DNA of 37,215 nt, from contig CAKZRU010000107.1 of assembly GCA_937146725.1 (NCBI GenBank), positions 1 to 37,215 on the forward strand. The letters run 5' to 3'. Origin of the DNA: an uncultured Myxococcales bacterium (lineage in GTDB: Bacteria > Myxococcota_A > Bradymonadia > UBA7976 > VGTA01). The notes beneath the pieces are model-generated. The model had not been told where the DNA came from. It ran no database searches and worked only from the letters and a program-made list of their open reading frames with translations. Every line of letters begins with the position of its first letter. The stretch's first letter is position 1. Shown one piece after another: positions 25,973-35,233 of this stretch. A program made the position numbers and the translations under genes.

Positions 25973-27490
25973 CTAGTTCAATTCCGTAGAGTTCTGATCT
26001 GTATTTAGTTTCACTCTTGTTCTTGTTTTTAGATCATCCCAATCCAATGTGACTTGTCCACCAGCCTTGTGGTAATCACTTTCCCAGTGTGTAAAGAGCT
26101 CTAGAATGGCATGATCTACGTAGTTGAGATAAGATGTAATGATCTTAACCTCTTGATTTTCTTTTGTATTTTCAATCACTTTAGCAATTTTGGGTAAAGC
26201 TAAAAATGTTGCATTACCTTTGAGCTCGATTGTAACTTTGTTATCTTCTTTTTCTACGCTTATTTTACAGTGGTTAAGTTTGTAAATCACTTGGATGACA
26301 GCCATCACAAAGCCAATGAGTACACCTTGTAGTAGTCCAAAAGCAAAGATGCATACTGCGGTGACTAAGTAAATGATCATTTCAATTCGGCTGTGTTTAG
26401 CGAGCTCAATACCAACCTTAGGATTCATAAGTCTGAGCCCTGTGTATACAAGTGCTGCAGCTAGCGTACACACTGGAATGAGACCAAGTACACTAGGGAA
26501 GATTAAGATAAAGGTAAGAATCCAAATCGCATGTAAGATTGCTGAAACTCTTGTTTTACCTCCTGATTGAGCATTTGCGGCGCTACGCACAATTACGCCG
26601 GTCACCGGCAATGCACCAAGTAGGCCACTAAAGACGTTTCCCACACCTTGGGCAAAAACTTCACGGTTATAGTCTGTTTTATCACCATCATGCAGTTTGT
26701 CAGTTGCGGTAGCTGTCAATAGGGCTTGGGCCGTTGCAATGAATGCTAGACCTAAACTAGACATCATCATTCCTAAGTAGTCGGCCTTTGCCCAAAAGTC
26801 TGCTGAAGTATAATCCGGAAGAGTAAATAAAGTTTTTGGTGTTTGTACAAAGTTGACCTGCCACTGCATGGTTTGAGCGACTATGCTGCCTACGATTACA
26901 CCAACTAAAACCGCTGGAACAACTTTTAGTTTTTCTGGAACATAAGACCAAAAATAAATCACGCCAATTGTTGTAAGCCCAATGATGGCTGCTTGATGCA
27001 TCTGTGGGTTTGACGAGTGAAAAAGTCCATCATAAAGGGCGGTTGGTAAAAGCAGAAGATTGCTAAAACCCGATGATTGTGGAACTGCATCAAGCATAAC
27101 ATGTACTTGGCTAAAGAAAATGAGTGCACCAATCCCACTCAGCATACCTTGGATTACCGAGGGACTTACTGCTCTGAAAAAGACCCCTACTTTTAACATA
27201 CCCATAGACATTTGAATCAGTCCAGCAACACTGATACAAACGGCTAGGCCGGTTAAGCCGTGAGTGTTGATGATATCCCATACGATTGCAATTAAGCCTG
27301 CCGCGGGTCCGCTCACCATTAGTGGACACCCATTGATTGCACCGACCACAAGACCACCAATGATACCCGAAAGCAAGCCGGCAACTGGCGATACTCCACA
27401 AGCCAAGGCAATACCGATACAAAGTGGAATTGCTACCAAGAAAACCACAATTGATGGGAGGATATCTGCTTTGATTTTATTCAGCATCAT
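25973..27490 (-). CDS. SulP-family anion transporter with STAS domain
   Basis: A 505-residue inner-membrane protein with about ten or more membrane segments: DILPSIVVFLVAIPLCIGIA at the start, then GGLVVGAINGCPLMVSGPAA, a SulP hallmark. A C-terminal cytoplasmic STAS-like domain follows (about 400-490). SulP proteins carry sulfate, bicarbonate or related anions. Divergent placement from cysD-cysNC-cysQ favours sulfate uptake for activation, although many sequences of this branch are bicarbonate transporters. Two consecutive ATGs occur; the second (27487) is better spaced from the AAAGGG site. It shares its operon with the 55-residue protein. Confidence 0.88.
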   Translation of the reverse strand: MMLNKIKADILPSIVVFLVAIPLCIGIALACGVSPVAGLLSGIIGGLVVGAINGCPLMVSGPAAGLIAIVWDIINTHGLTGLAVCISVAGLIQMSMGMLKVGVFFRAVSPSVIQGMLSGIGALIFFSQVHVMLDAVPQSSGFSNLLLLPTALYDGLFHSSNPQMHQAAIIGLTTIGVIYFWSYVPEKLKVVPAVLVGVIVGSIVAQTMQWQVNFVQTPKTLFTLPDYTSADFWAKADYLGMMMSSLGLAFIATAQALLTATATDKLHDGDKTDYNREVFAQGVGNVFSGLLGALPVTGVIVRSAANAQSGGKTRVSAILHAIWILTFILIFPSVLGLIPVCTLAAALVYTGLRLMNPKVGIELAKHSRIEMIIYLVTAVCIFAFGLLQGVLIGFVMAVIQVIYKLNHCKISVEKEDNKVTIELKGNATFLALPKIAKVIENTKENQEVKIITSYLNYVDHAILELFTHWESDYHKAGGQVTLDWDDLKTRTRVKLNTDQNSTELN

Positions 27491-27554
27491 TAACCCTTTC
27501 TAATATGTTGATAGATTAGACGAAACCTAAAGATGAAGCAGCATAGAAAGCCTA

Positions 27555-27638
27555 AGTAATTTAAATTACTAACTTTTAATCAAACTATTCTGTATTTGCT
27601 AACTTTAATACATCCAACTTCTTAAAAAGAGAATAGTT
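27555..27638. promoter_or_regulatory. Candidate operator elements in the SulP-cysD divergent region
   Basis: The 328-bp stretch 27491-27818 holds no gene and must contain two divergent promoters. Visible structure is a 16-bp perfect palindrome, AGTAATTTAAATTACT (27555-27570), and an inverted pair, AACTATTCT (27583-27591) with AGAATAGTT (27630-27638). A partial direct echo, TTCTTAAAAA, occurs near 27619 and again near 27669. No riboswitch fold is recognisable. A sulfur-responsive regulator is a reasonable guess, but no regulator family is indicated by the sequence. Confidence 0.35.
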
Positions 27639-27818
27639 GTGTATTTATAAACTGTCAACCATGTTTGTTTCTTAAAAAAGAATACCTGTCAAAGTACTAG
27701 ATAATGCTGATATCTCATTTGGCGATCATTATGGATAGATTGCAGTCTCTCTAGACCACTTGTCATAATTATCTTGTTCATGTAATTAACGAGCTATCTC
27801 AAAATGATTGGTAAAAAT

Positions 27819-28733
27819 ATGAACATAGATCAAAATACGTTAAGCCACTTGGATCGCTTAGAAGCAGAGAGCATCCATATTATGAGAGAAGTCATGGCGG
27901 ATGCATTAAATCCGGTGATGCTTTACTCGATTGGCAAGGATTCAAGCGTCATGTTGCATCTCGCCAAAAAAGCGTTTTATCCTTCTCCTATTCCCTTTCC
28001 ACTGTTACATGTTGATACGCGCTACAAATTCCAAGAAATGTATCGTTTCAGATCACAGATGGCCAAGGAGTATGGGGTAGAGATTAAAGTTCATATCAAC
28101 CCAGAAGGCGTGGAAAAAAATATCAATCCTTTTGATCATGGTAGCGCTCTACATACAGATATCATGAAAACAGAAGGTTTAAAGCAGGCCTTGGACTTGT
28201 ATAAGTTTGATGTTGCCTTTGGTGGGGCTAGACGAGATGAGGAAAAGTCACGTGCTAAAGAACGCATCTTTAGCTTTAGAAATGCTCAGCATCGTTGGGA
28301 GCCCAAGGCTCAAAGGCCTGAGTTATGGAACTTATACAATGGTCTCAAAAGACCGCAAGAAAGCATTAGGGTTTTTCCGCTTTCTAATTGGACAGAGCTA
28401 GATATTTGGCTTTATATTTATCGTGAAAAGCTTCCGATTGTACCATTATATTTAGCCGCTGAACGACCGGTTGTTGAAAGAGACGGCTTGCTCATTATGA
28501 AAGATGATGATCGCCTGCCATTAGCCGAGCATGAAAAGGTAGAAATGAAAAAGGTACGCTTTCGCACTCTAGGCTGTTATCCACTTACCGGTGCGGTAGA
28601 ATCGGAATGTGAAAGCTTGGAAGAAGTCATCTTAGAGATTTTGACCGCGACGACAAGTGAAAGGCAAGGGCGAGCGATTGATAATGACCATCCAGCTTCG
28701 ATGGAACGCAAAAAGCAGGAAGGATACTTTTGA
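27819..28733 (+). CDS. cysD: Sulfate adenylyltransferase small subunit CysD
   Basis: About 304 residues from the ATG at 27819 (an ATG at 27804 adds five residues; alignment with the usual CysD start, [12 protein letters not shown], favours the shorter). CysD is the PP-loop subunit that makes adenosine 5'-phosphosulfate from sulfate and ATP, powered by GTP hydrolysis in CysN. Its [13 protein letters not shown] motif is the ATP-binding PP-loop, and [15 protein letters not shown] is typical. It is first in the cysD-cysNC-cysQ operon; its TGA stop shares a base with the ATG of cysNC. Confidence 0.97.
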   Translation: MNIDQNTLSHLDRLEAESIHIMREVMADALNPVMLYSIGKDSSVMLHLAKKAFYPSPIPFPLLHVDTRYKFQEMYRFRSQMAKEYGVEIKVHINPEGVEKNINPFDHGSALHTDIMKTEGLKQALDLYKFDVAFGGARRDEEKSRAKERIFSFRNAQHRWEPKAQRPELWNLYNGLKRPQESIRVFPLSNWTELDIWLYIYREKLPIVPLYLAAERPVVERDGLLIMKDDDRLPLAEHEKVEMKKVRFRTLGCYPLTGAVESECESLEEVILEILTATTSERQGRAIDNDHPASMERKKQEGYF

Positions 28734-30634
28734 TGAGTAAAGTAAAGGGACAAAGACAGGCTGAAAAGGCCATAGATGCTTACATTGAGGCTCAGGCTCA
28801 ACAAGATCTGCTTCGCTTTATCACTTGTGGTAGTGTTGATGATGGCAAATCAACTTTGATTGGACGCTTACTCTATGAAGCAAAGTGCCTATTTGAAGAT
28901 CAAGTTTCAGCACTACAAAATGAGTCCAAACGTTACGGAACTCAAGAAGGCAATCTTGACTTTGCACTCTTAGTTGATGGCTTATCCGCAGAACGTGAAC
29001 AAGGCATTACCATTGATGTCGCCTATCGTTTCTTTAAAACGCAAAAACGTTCGTTTATTGTTGCTGATACACCTGGTCACGAACAGTATACCCGAAACAT
29101 GGTTACAGGGGCTTCTACTGCTGATGCTGCCGTTCTTTTGATCGATGCTCGATATGGTGTTTTAGCCCAAACCAAGCGTCATGCCTATATTACCTCTTTA
29201 TTAGGGGTAGAAAGCATGATCATGGTGATCAATAAGATGGACTTAGTTGACTATGCTCAAAAGCGTTTTGAAGAGATTTCTGCGGAGCTAAATGCCCTGG
29301 CACACAGTCTACATTACAAGGCGCCTCTGATTATCCCGGTTTCGGCTTTAAAGGGAGACTGTGTTACTGAATTGTCACCCAATATGCCTTGGTATGCCGG
29401 CATGAGTTTAGTGACTGCCTTGGAAACGATTCCCAAAAAACAAGATGATCTCGACTTAGCCTTTCGCATGCCAATTCAGTGGGTTAACCGTCCTCATTTA
29501 GATTTTAGAGGGGTTAGTGGAACTGTGGCGGCAGGTCAGATTAAGGTTGGTGATGAAATCAGTGTTGTTCCCTCATTACAAAAAGCTCATATTTCCAAAA
29601 TTGTTACTATGGATGGAGAGTTAGATACAGCAATTAGCCAACAAGCAGTGACCTTGGTCTTTGACCGAGAGATCGATGCCTCTCGAGGCGATGTAGTCTG
29701 TGTGAGTTCAAATCCGGTTGAGACCAGTGATCAGTTTGCCGCTCAAGTGGTATGGATGGTTGATGAAGAAGCGCTTTGTCACAGAAATTATCTACTTAAA
29801 ATGGGTACGATTACCACAAATGCATCATTAACAACCATTAAGCATAGTATTGATATTGAAAGTTATCAAAAAAGGCCCGCAACAAGCTTAAAACTCAATG
29901 ATATTGCCCGTGTTGATCTAAAACTTGATCGCCCAATTCCCTTTGAGAGCTATCAAGATAACCAAAGCTTGGGCAGCTTCATTTTGATTGACCGACAAAA
30001 CTTTAATACAGTGGCAGCCGGTATGGTGAAGCATCCGTTAAGACGCGCAAGTAATATTCATTATCATCCGCATAGCATCACTCAAACAAGCCGTGAAACC
30101 ATGAATGGGCACAAGGGGATGGTTTTATGGTTTACCGGTTTATCTGGCTCAGGTAAGTCAACCTTAGCTGATCATTTAGAAAGACGCCTACATGCGATGG
30201 GCATTAAAACCTATTTACTTGATGGCGACAATGTTAGACATGGCCTGAATCAAGACTTAGGCTTCACCCCAAGTGATCGCGTTGAAAATATCCGGCGAGT
30301 TGCGGAAGTTGCAAAGCTCATGGTTGATGCTGGTTTAGTGGTTTTAACCGCATTTATTTCGCCTTACCAAGCCGATAGAGCTCGAGCTCGCTCTCTATTC
30401 AAAGAAGGCTGTTTTCATGAGGTGTTTGTTGATACGCCATTAGAGTTAGCCGAAGAAAGAGATCCTAAAGGTCTTTACAAAAAAGCCCGAGCTGGAGAAA
30501 TCCCTAACTTTACGGGCATTGGCAGTCCATATGAGGCACCTGATCATCCTGAGCTACATGTTAAAACCGCGGATCTAACCCCCTCGGAAGCCGTGGAAGA
30601 AATGATAACATATCTTGAAAAAAGGCTGAAATAG
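28733..30634 (+). CDS. cysNC: Bifunctional sulfate adenylyltransferase large subunit / APS kinase CysNC
   Basis: About 633 residues from the ATG at 28733 (an in-frame TTG sits just upstream). The N-terminal two thirds are CysN, an EF-Tu-like GTPase: Walker [10 protein letters not shown], switch region [17 protein letters not shown] and NKMDLVD. The C-terminal third is CysC, APS kinase, with Walker [10 protein letters not shown] near 468-476 and the substrate segment [12 protein letters not shown]. Together with CysD it turns sulfate into PAPS. The fused CysN-CysC form is common in alpha- and deltaproteobacteria. A strong AGGAAGGA lies just upstream and overlaps the end of cysD. No PAPS reductase is in the window, so the use of PAPS (assimilation or sulfation) stays open. 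Confidence 0.97.
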   Translation: MSKVKGQRQAEKAIDAYIEAQAQQDLLRFITCGSVDDGKSTLIGRLLYEAKCLFEDQVSALQNESKRYGTQEGNLDFALLVDGLSAEREQGITIDVAYRFFKTQKRSFIVADTPGHEQYTRNMVTGASTADAAVLLIDARYGVLAQTKRHAYITSLLGVESMIMVINKMDLVDYAQKRFEEISAELNALAHSLHYKAPLIIPVSALKGDCVTELSPNMPWYAGMSLVTALETIPKKQDDLDLAFRMPIQWVNRPHLDFRGVSGTVAAGQIKVGDEISVVPSLQKAHISKIVTMDGELDTAISQQAVTLVFDREIDASRGDVVCVSSNPVETSDQFAAQVVWMVDEEALCHRNYLLKMGTITTNASLTTIKHSIDIESYQKRPATSLKLNDIARVDLKLDRPIPFESYQDNQSLGSFILIDRQNFNTVAAGMVKHPLRRASNIHYHPHSITQTSRETMNGHKGMVLWFTGLSGSGKSTLADHLERRLHAMGIKTYLLDGDNVRHGLNQDLGFTPSDRVENIRRVAEVAKLMVDAGLVVLTAFISPYQADRARARSLFKEGCFHEVFVDTPLELAEERDPKGLYKKARAGEIPNFTGIGSPYEAPDHPELHVKTADLTPSEAVEEMITYLEKRLK

Positions 30635-30637
30635 CTG

Positions 30638-31465
30638 ATGTATAACACTAATCTCCTTACCCTTGTTCATGAGCAAACACCTCAGCTATTAGATCTTGTA
30701 AGACAAGCAAGCTTAGCGATCATGAGTATCAAAAATGAGGCGGATGACTTACAGATTCAAAGCAAAGATGATCAAAGTCCTTTAACGCAAGCTGATCTAG
30801 CCGCCCATGAGATTATTGTCGCTGGCTTGGCTCAACTATTTCCAGAGATATTGATTGTTTCGGAGGAAGATAATACCTCGCATCAAGATCGGATTCAGGC
30901 AACTCACTATTGGTTGGTTGATCCATTGGATGGCACTAAGGAGTTTATCAATGGTTATGATGATTTTACGGTTAATATCGCTCTTATATGTAGAAATTCT
31001 TCCGGTTTAGCTGAGCCACGTTATGGTTTTATGGGGATTCCTGAAAAAGAACTGTATTATTCCGGAGGAAAAGACTTAGGGGCATGGAAACATAAAGCTC
31101 AAGAGCATCAGTGGCTTAGTCAACCTTTAGCTCAATTAGATAAAAATGCGCCAAACATATATCGAGTAGTGACTAGCCGTAGCCACCTAAATCAAGCAAC
31201 GCTTGATTACATTGCCTCATTAGATAAAAAAAGCACTCTGGTGCAAGCAGGCAGCGCAAGTAAGTTTTGTTTAATCGCTGAAGGACAGGCTGATCTATAT
31301 CCAAGATTAGGCCCCATTTGCGAGTGGGATATCGCCGCAGGACAGGCTATTTTAGAGGGCGTCGGCGGGCATGTGATTAACCCCAATACCCAACTTCCGC
31401 CTGTATATGGGAATAAGTCTGATTTACTGATCCATCCCTTTGTTGCAGGGATAAGATACGAATAA
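30638..31465 (+). CDS. cysQ: 3'(2'),5'-bisphosphate nucleotidase CysQ
   Basis: A 275-residue inositol-monophosphatase-family enzyme that hydrolyses PAP (3'-phosphoadenosine 5'-phosphate), the by-product of PAPS use, to AMP. The metal-binding motifs are Glu76-Glu77-Asp78 (IVSEEDN), DPLDGTKEF at 95-103 and the C-terminal CEWDIAAGQA. Its start is 3 bp after the cysNC stop, so it is third in the sulfate-activation operon, where a PAP-clearing enzyme makes sense. It is convergent with the HAD gene, 45 bp downstream. Confidence 0.95.
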   Translation: MYNTNLLTLVHEQTPQLLDLVRQASLAIMSIKNEADDLQIQSKDDQSPLTQADLAAHEIIVAGLAQLFPEILIVSEEDNTSHQDRIQATHYWLVDPLDGTKEFINGYDDFTVNIALICRNSSGLAEPRYGFMGIPEKELYYSGGKDLGAWKHKAQEHQWLSQPLAQLDKNAPNIYRVVTSRSHLNQATLDYIASLDKKSTLVQAGSASKFCLIAEGQADLYPRLGPICEWDIAAGQAILEGVGGHVINPNTQLPPVYGNKSDLLIHPFVAGIRYE

Positions 31466-31510
31466 ATACGACAGGTTTAAACTCGACTAAGCTTGAACAC
31501 AAAGTAGTGA

Positions 31511-32260
31511 TTAATCCCAATTTACGATAGGCCAGCCTCTTTTTTGAGCTTCTCTTTCAAGTCTTGGGTCCGGATGTACAAGAATCGGATAGCCAACTTG
31601 CTCTAATAAAGGTAAATCCGAATAAGAGTCGGTATAAAAATAGCATTCAGACAAAGAAATATGACTATTTTGGAGTAGCTGTTTAGCTAGAACAAGTTTC
31701 CCCGAACCAAAACATAACAAGCTTGCGGGTTCTCCAGTAAAATGCCCCTGCTTCACCTCAAAAGTATTGCATATCATTCCGTTTAGTTTGAGCTCATTTA
31801 CAAATAATTCGGAAAGAATATTGGTTGCATTTGTGCATAAATAGCATAAATGCCCCTGCGCTTTGTGTTTGGCTACCTGCTCAAGGGCTCCGGGTCTTAA
31901 TAAGTGCTTAAGTTTTGACTCAAAAAAAAGCAACATGCGTTTTTTAAAAGCATCAGCATCTTGACCTTTTAAGCTTTTAATTGCAGATAAAAGTGCACTT
32001 TCCAGAGAGCTTGCACCCAAGTGGTATCGAGTAAGCCAATAACTCGCCTTTATGACTTGCCATGTACTGACAAAACCAAGCTTATACTCTGACTTAATCC
32101 ACAATGATGCTGAATTCACACTCAGTAGAGTAAGATCAAGGTCAAAAAATGCTACGGGTACTTGAATGGTTGGAGTCGGTGTCTCGATCACAGAAGTCTC
32201 GTTCATTGGCGAGTGAACTTCATGGTGATTAGAGTGAGTCCGATGGTTTGAAATGGTCAT
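31511..32260 (-). CDS. HAD-superfamily phosphatase, subfamily IB
   Basis: About 249 residues from the ATG at 32260 (a GTG three codons upstream and another ATG 18 codons downstream are possible; none has a clear ribosome-binding site). Motif I is FFDLDLTLL with Asp40 (nucleophile) and Asp42, motif II is around LCTNAT, and motif III is DSYSDLPLLE. The IB subfamily includes phosphoserine-phosphatase-like and glycerol/lysophospholipid-phosphatase-like enzymes; the substrate is not predictable here. The first 35 residues are a His/Ser/Thr-rich extension. It is a lone gene between cysQ (convergent) and the protease-like gene upstream. Confidence 0.88.
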   Translation of the reverse strand: MTISNHRTHSNHHEVHSPMNETSVIETPTPTIQVPVAFFDLDLTLLSVNSASLWIKSEYKLGFVSTWQVIKASYWLTRYHLGASSLESALLSAIKSLKGQDADAFKKRMLLFFESKLKHLLRPGALEQVAKHKAQGHLCYLCTNATNILSELFVNELKLNGMICNTFEVKQGHFTGEPASLLCFGSGKLVLAKQLLQNSHISLSECYFYTDSYSDLPLLEQVGYPILVHPDPRLEREAQKRGWPIVNWD

Positions 32261-32398
32261 ATAAATCACATTTATTAAAGCGGTTAGCGAATGAAGGAGT
32301 TTAGAGCAGGTAAGATGTTACATAGCGATTACAATTTATGTTTGATTATCATGGGATAAACATGACGACTCAAATCTATCCAAAAGAGTCTTCAAGGC

Positions 32399-33151
32399 TC
32401 ATCGGCCGGGTATGATGATTGAGCCTAGCCAATCACAAATAGTATTATCGATGTAGTAAGCCGGTTCCATGACGTAATTGACGAGAATATAGATCGAAAT
32501 AATAAAAGACAATTTAGGATAACTTTGAGCCTTGTTTAAGATGTTTGCAAGCCGACTTGGGAGTAGGTTTCTTAAGATAATGAAACCACTAAAGGGAGGT
32601 AAGGGTAGTAAATGCATTAAGACAAAGGATAAATGTACGCTTGTAAACAATTTTATATACATAAAAAGAATATCTATCTGTGGCCTAAGACTTATTTTAG
32701 TGAGACCTGTTTTATAAAGTATATTAAATAAAACTAAACTTAAGACAACAAAAATTAGGTTTACAAACAAACCAGATACAGCGATGAAAATATTACTTAG
32801 ACGGACATACTTATTGTCGCTAACAGACATCTGATGCGTTGGAAGTTTAGTCCATGCTAATCCGTACCAAGCTGAATTGATCTGCCCTAAGATGATACAA
32901 AGCAAAGGGACTACAATCACTGTTGTATATTGATGACGTATTAATTTGATTGGGTTTATATTATATTGATCAAATAAAATGTTTTTTGGAATACCTAAAA
33001 GATAGGCCGTAAGAAACCTGTGAAATTCATATATATACAACACAAAAAGTATAAATAAAAAGTGAAACAGTTTACTCTCGGGATCTAAATAGCTTAGTTT
33101 TAATAACCAAAGCTCTATTTCCTTTTGAATTTGATTTATATTATAGAACAT
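32399..33151 (-). CDS. Degenerate site-2-protease-like (M50) membrane protein
   Basis: A 250-residue multi-pass membrane protein. The layout follows the short M50 site-2 proteases: the first helix carries YEFHR (41-45) where active members have HExxH, keeping the Glu but replacing both histidines with Tyr and Arg. A GLAWTKLPTH segment matches the usual GWAKPVP region, and LLPLPPFSGF (181-190) matches NLLPIPPLDGG with Ser188 in place of the metal-binding Asp. All zinc ligands seem lost while the fold signature remains, so it is probably a pseudoprotease with a binding or regulatory role. The family call is by eye and would benefit from structure prediction. The base composition is more AT-rich than its neighbours'. 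Confidence 0.7.
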   Translation of the reverse strand: MFYNINQIQKEIELWLLKLSYLDPESKLFHFLFILFVLYIYEFHRFLTAYLLGIPKNILFDQYNINPIKLIRHQYTTVIVVPLLCIILGQINSAWYGLAWTKLPTHQMSVSDNKYVRLSNIFIAVSGLFVNLIFVVLSLVLFNILYKTGLTKISLRPQIDILFMYIKLFTSVHLSFVLMHLLPLPPFSGFIILRNLLPSRLANILNKAQSYPKLSFIISIYILVNYVMEPAYYIDNTICDWLGSIIIPGR

Positions 33152-33336
33152 AATGAATTTTTACTTTATATATCTTCAAGATAGAGACTTTTTGGAATGA
33201 GCAGTTTCAAACTTGCTCAAGATCATAGAAACCATTATGGCTTCAAAACAGTCATAAATATTAAGTAGTTTCAAGATGGATTTGTAAATTACTCTTTTTA
33301 ACATTCTTAACATTTGAAGAAACTAAAGCCCTTGAG

Positions 33337-33990
33337 ATGAAACTAGACCCAAGATATTGGTGGATACTCCTCTATTCGATCGCTTTAATGTTGGTTGCCA
33401 GTTTCGGGTTTCAAAATACTCTGACTTACACCACATGGAAATACATTCACATTGTCAGCGCCAGCATATTTTTTGGTCTCGTGCTTACTTCGTCCCTGAT
33501 CGAATGGTTTATTTACCAACAAGGAGATGTTGAGTTTGCTCGTCAATATCATGCTGTGCTCGAGCGTTTGGATAAAAAAGTGATTACACTGAGTATTTCA
33601 AGCCTATTATTTTCAGCCATGGCGATGATGAAACATTTGGGGTTTTCGCTCTTTGTGATTCAAGAGTGGCCTTGGTGGTCAAGCATGGCCTTTGTTTGTA
33701 TTTGTATCTTGGGTATCATTTGGGCAGTTTTTGATATTACCTCGCAGCAAGAGCTGAATCGTCTTTTTCATAAACCTTTAGAAAGTTATAGAGAAAGTTA
33801 TGGAAAGTGTTCTGAAAAAGACAGCCAACACAAGCTTAAAGGTAATCAAAGTGACCAAGATCATAAAGCTGATGTAAAGACTCAGTTATCGAGCTTTCAA
33901 AAACTCTACAAATTTAGAATGTGCTTGAATGCTTTTTCAAATGCCTTAATTCTTTATGTTTTTTATTTAATGGTCCACAAGCCAATGTAG
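33337..33990 (+). CDS. Predicted membrane protein, DUF2269-like
   Basis: A 217-residue membrane protein with segments at about 8-25, 36-58, 85-105, 112-133 and 198-214, and a hydrophilic loop at about 140-195 rich in Lys, Gln and Asp. The phrase WKYIHIVSASIFFGLVL resembles the DUF2269 family, whose histidines near the membrane surface hint at a metal or haem role. The function is unknown. It precedes azurin by about 170 bp on the same strand; no shared promoter can be shown. The start is an ATG. Confidence 0.6.
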   Translation: MKLDPRYWWILLYSIALMLVASFGFQNTLTYTTWKYIHIVSASIFFGLVLTSSLIEWFIYQQGDVEFARQYHAVLERLDKKVITLSISSLLFSAMAMMKHLGFSLFVIQEWPWWSSMAFVCICILGIIWAVFDITSQQELNRLFHKPLESYRESYGKCSEKDSQHKLKGNQSDQDHKADVKTQLSSFQKLYKFRMCLNAFSNALILYVFYLMVHKPM

Positions 33991-34157
33991 AGACTCTTGG
34001 ATGAGGCTTGTAGAAAATTGAAGATATAAGATGAAACCTGTACTTTCATGCCCTACTCATAAACTTATCCTAGTTTTTAAGTTTTTGTCTTTTGGACGTG
34101 TTCTGCTCATGCTTTTTGTGCACACGTACTGACAAATCTGACCCGAAAGGTATTTCC

Positions 34158-34640
34158 ATGAATACAAACTTACTTCGTTTAAGCTTGTCTCTTATCCTCA
34201 TCGCAATTTCAGCAAGTTTTGCGTTGGCTGATGACAGCAAAAAAACAACAGTTGCTGATGCTGCAGTCACTAAAATCACCATTCTTGGTACTGATCAGAT
34301 GAAGTTTAACCTCTCTGAAATCAAAGTAAAAAAGGGAGCTAAAATTGAGCTTACTATGAAACATGATGGCAAACTCCCCGTTAATGTCATGGGTCATAAC
34401 TTTGTTCTTCTTAAGCAAGGTGTAGACCTAGCCAAGTTTGCTATGGAAGCCATGAAGGGTAAAGACAGTGGTTATGTGCTACCCTCACAAATTAAAGATG
34501 TGATTGCTAAGACTGATCTTGTTGGTGGTGGTGCTTCGACTACGATTACCTTTGATGCACCTGCGCCGGGTACTTATGACTTTTTGTGTACCTTCCCAGG
34601 ACACTACGCAATGATGAAGGGCAAGTTCATTGTTGAATAA
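34158..34640 (+). CDS. azu: Azurin, periplasmic type-1 copper protein
   Basis: 160 residues from the ATG at 34158 (AAAGG 7 bp upstream). The signal peptide is residues 1-24, cut after ALA. The mature protein has the azurin blue-copper ligands His80 (MGHNFVL), Cys144, His149 and Met153 (CTFPGHYAMMKG). Azurins shuttle electrons in the periplasm, between cytochromes and reductases or oxidases. The usual azurin disulfide is missing: Cys144 is the only cysteine in the protein. It is followed by a hairpin terminator and lies 140 bp before the rhodopsin-associated small gene, so it is probably its own transcript although in the same neighbourhood. Confidence 0.94.
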   Translation: MNTNLLRLSLSLILIAISASFALADDSKKTTVADAAVTKITILGTDQMKFNLSEIKVKKGAKIELTMKHDGKLPVNVMGHNFVLLKQGVDLAKFAMEAMKGKDSGYVLPSQIKDVIAKTDLVGGGASTTITFDAPAPGTYDFLCTFPGHYAMMKGKFIVE

Positions 34641-34666
34641 GCCTAACCGGGCTTAATCATGTTTTT
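34634..34666 (+). terminator. Rho-independent terminator of azurin
   Basis: The hairpin AAGCC...GGCTT with further pairing outward (one mismatch) spans the azurin stop codon and the bases just after it. It is followed by a five-T run near 34662. It probably ends azurin transcription ahead of the rhodopsin region. Confidence 0.6.
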
Positions 34667-34782
34667 AATCAGCGCAATCTAAAATGATTGTTTAAACGCG
34701 ATTACAAACTAAGACTCCTAAAACTTGAAGCTTACGACCATAATAGGCAAAGTAGGCTTAAAGTGAATAGATCGGAGTCCCC

Positions 34783-35004
34783 TTGAAAAATGTAAATGAT
34801 GATTCTCCTGTAGAACATTACCATAGCTCGGGTCTAGCACTTTTAATTTTAGGTGCAGTAATGATGCTCATGGCTTTGTACTATCTAATGATTGAACCAA
34901 CAAATTCAGAATATGATCATGTATCAAACTTTTTACTAGGTTTAGTGGTAAGTCTAACTGGCTGGTGGATGCGTTCACATACAGAAGAAGATATTGATGA
35001 ATAG
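34783..35004 (+). CDS. Small two-span membrane protein A, upstream of rhodopsin (HYH family)
   Basis: 73 residues starting at TTG with a GGAG site 5 bp upstream; no in-frame ATG occurs until the first membrane segment. The N-terminus is polar (VNDDSPVEHYH), with an HYH motif at 12-14. Two membrane segments follow (about 17-36 and 48-64) with WWMRS at the membrane end, then an acidic tail. It is clearly related to the small gene after the rhodopsin: over residues 12-65 the two align without gaps with 20 of 54 identical, counted by hand. I do not recognise the family. Its place 229 bp before the rhodopsin, and the paralogue behind, suggest an accessory role in the photosystem. Confidence 0.75.
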   Translation: MKNVNDDSPVEHYHSSGLALLILGAVMMLMALYYLMIEPTNSEYDHVSNFLLGLVVSLTGWWMRSHTEEDIDE

Positions 35005-35161
35005 CATTTAAATCTTAAAAAATTTACATGTACATTTCTTGAAAGAAAAAAGAAGATTTGCATAAGGTTTGTTCGGTGTTTTTGCATACTGTTTTAGATA
35101 GACCATATTATCAGTATATAAAGTTTTTTTTAGTGAAGTGGAAACCCTAAAGACGAAAAGC

Positions 35162-35226
35162 ATGTCTAACCTATGTCTAACTTGCATTAGGCTTGTATAG
35201 GCATTGTAAAACTCTGTTCGAAAGGA
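35162..35226 (+). promoter_or_regulatory. Candidate rhodopsin promoter with tandem 9-bp direct repeat
   Basis: ATGTCTAAC occurs at 35162-35170 and again at 35173-35181, an 11-bp (one helical turn) period, right before TTGCAT (35182-35187). This resembles a -35 element and is followed 17 bp later by TGTAAA (35205-35210). The repeat is placed like an activator-binding site touching the -35. The ribosome-binding site AAAGGA is at 35221-35226. The 229-bp stretch between protein A and rhodopsin has no gene. Confidence 0.4.
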
Positions 35227-35233
35227 TCCAGCC

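Noticed and set aside
27491..27818. SAM or other sulfur riboswitch ahead of cysD
   Set aside because: I could not find a conserved riboswitch core or a terminator-antiterminator pair.
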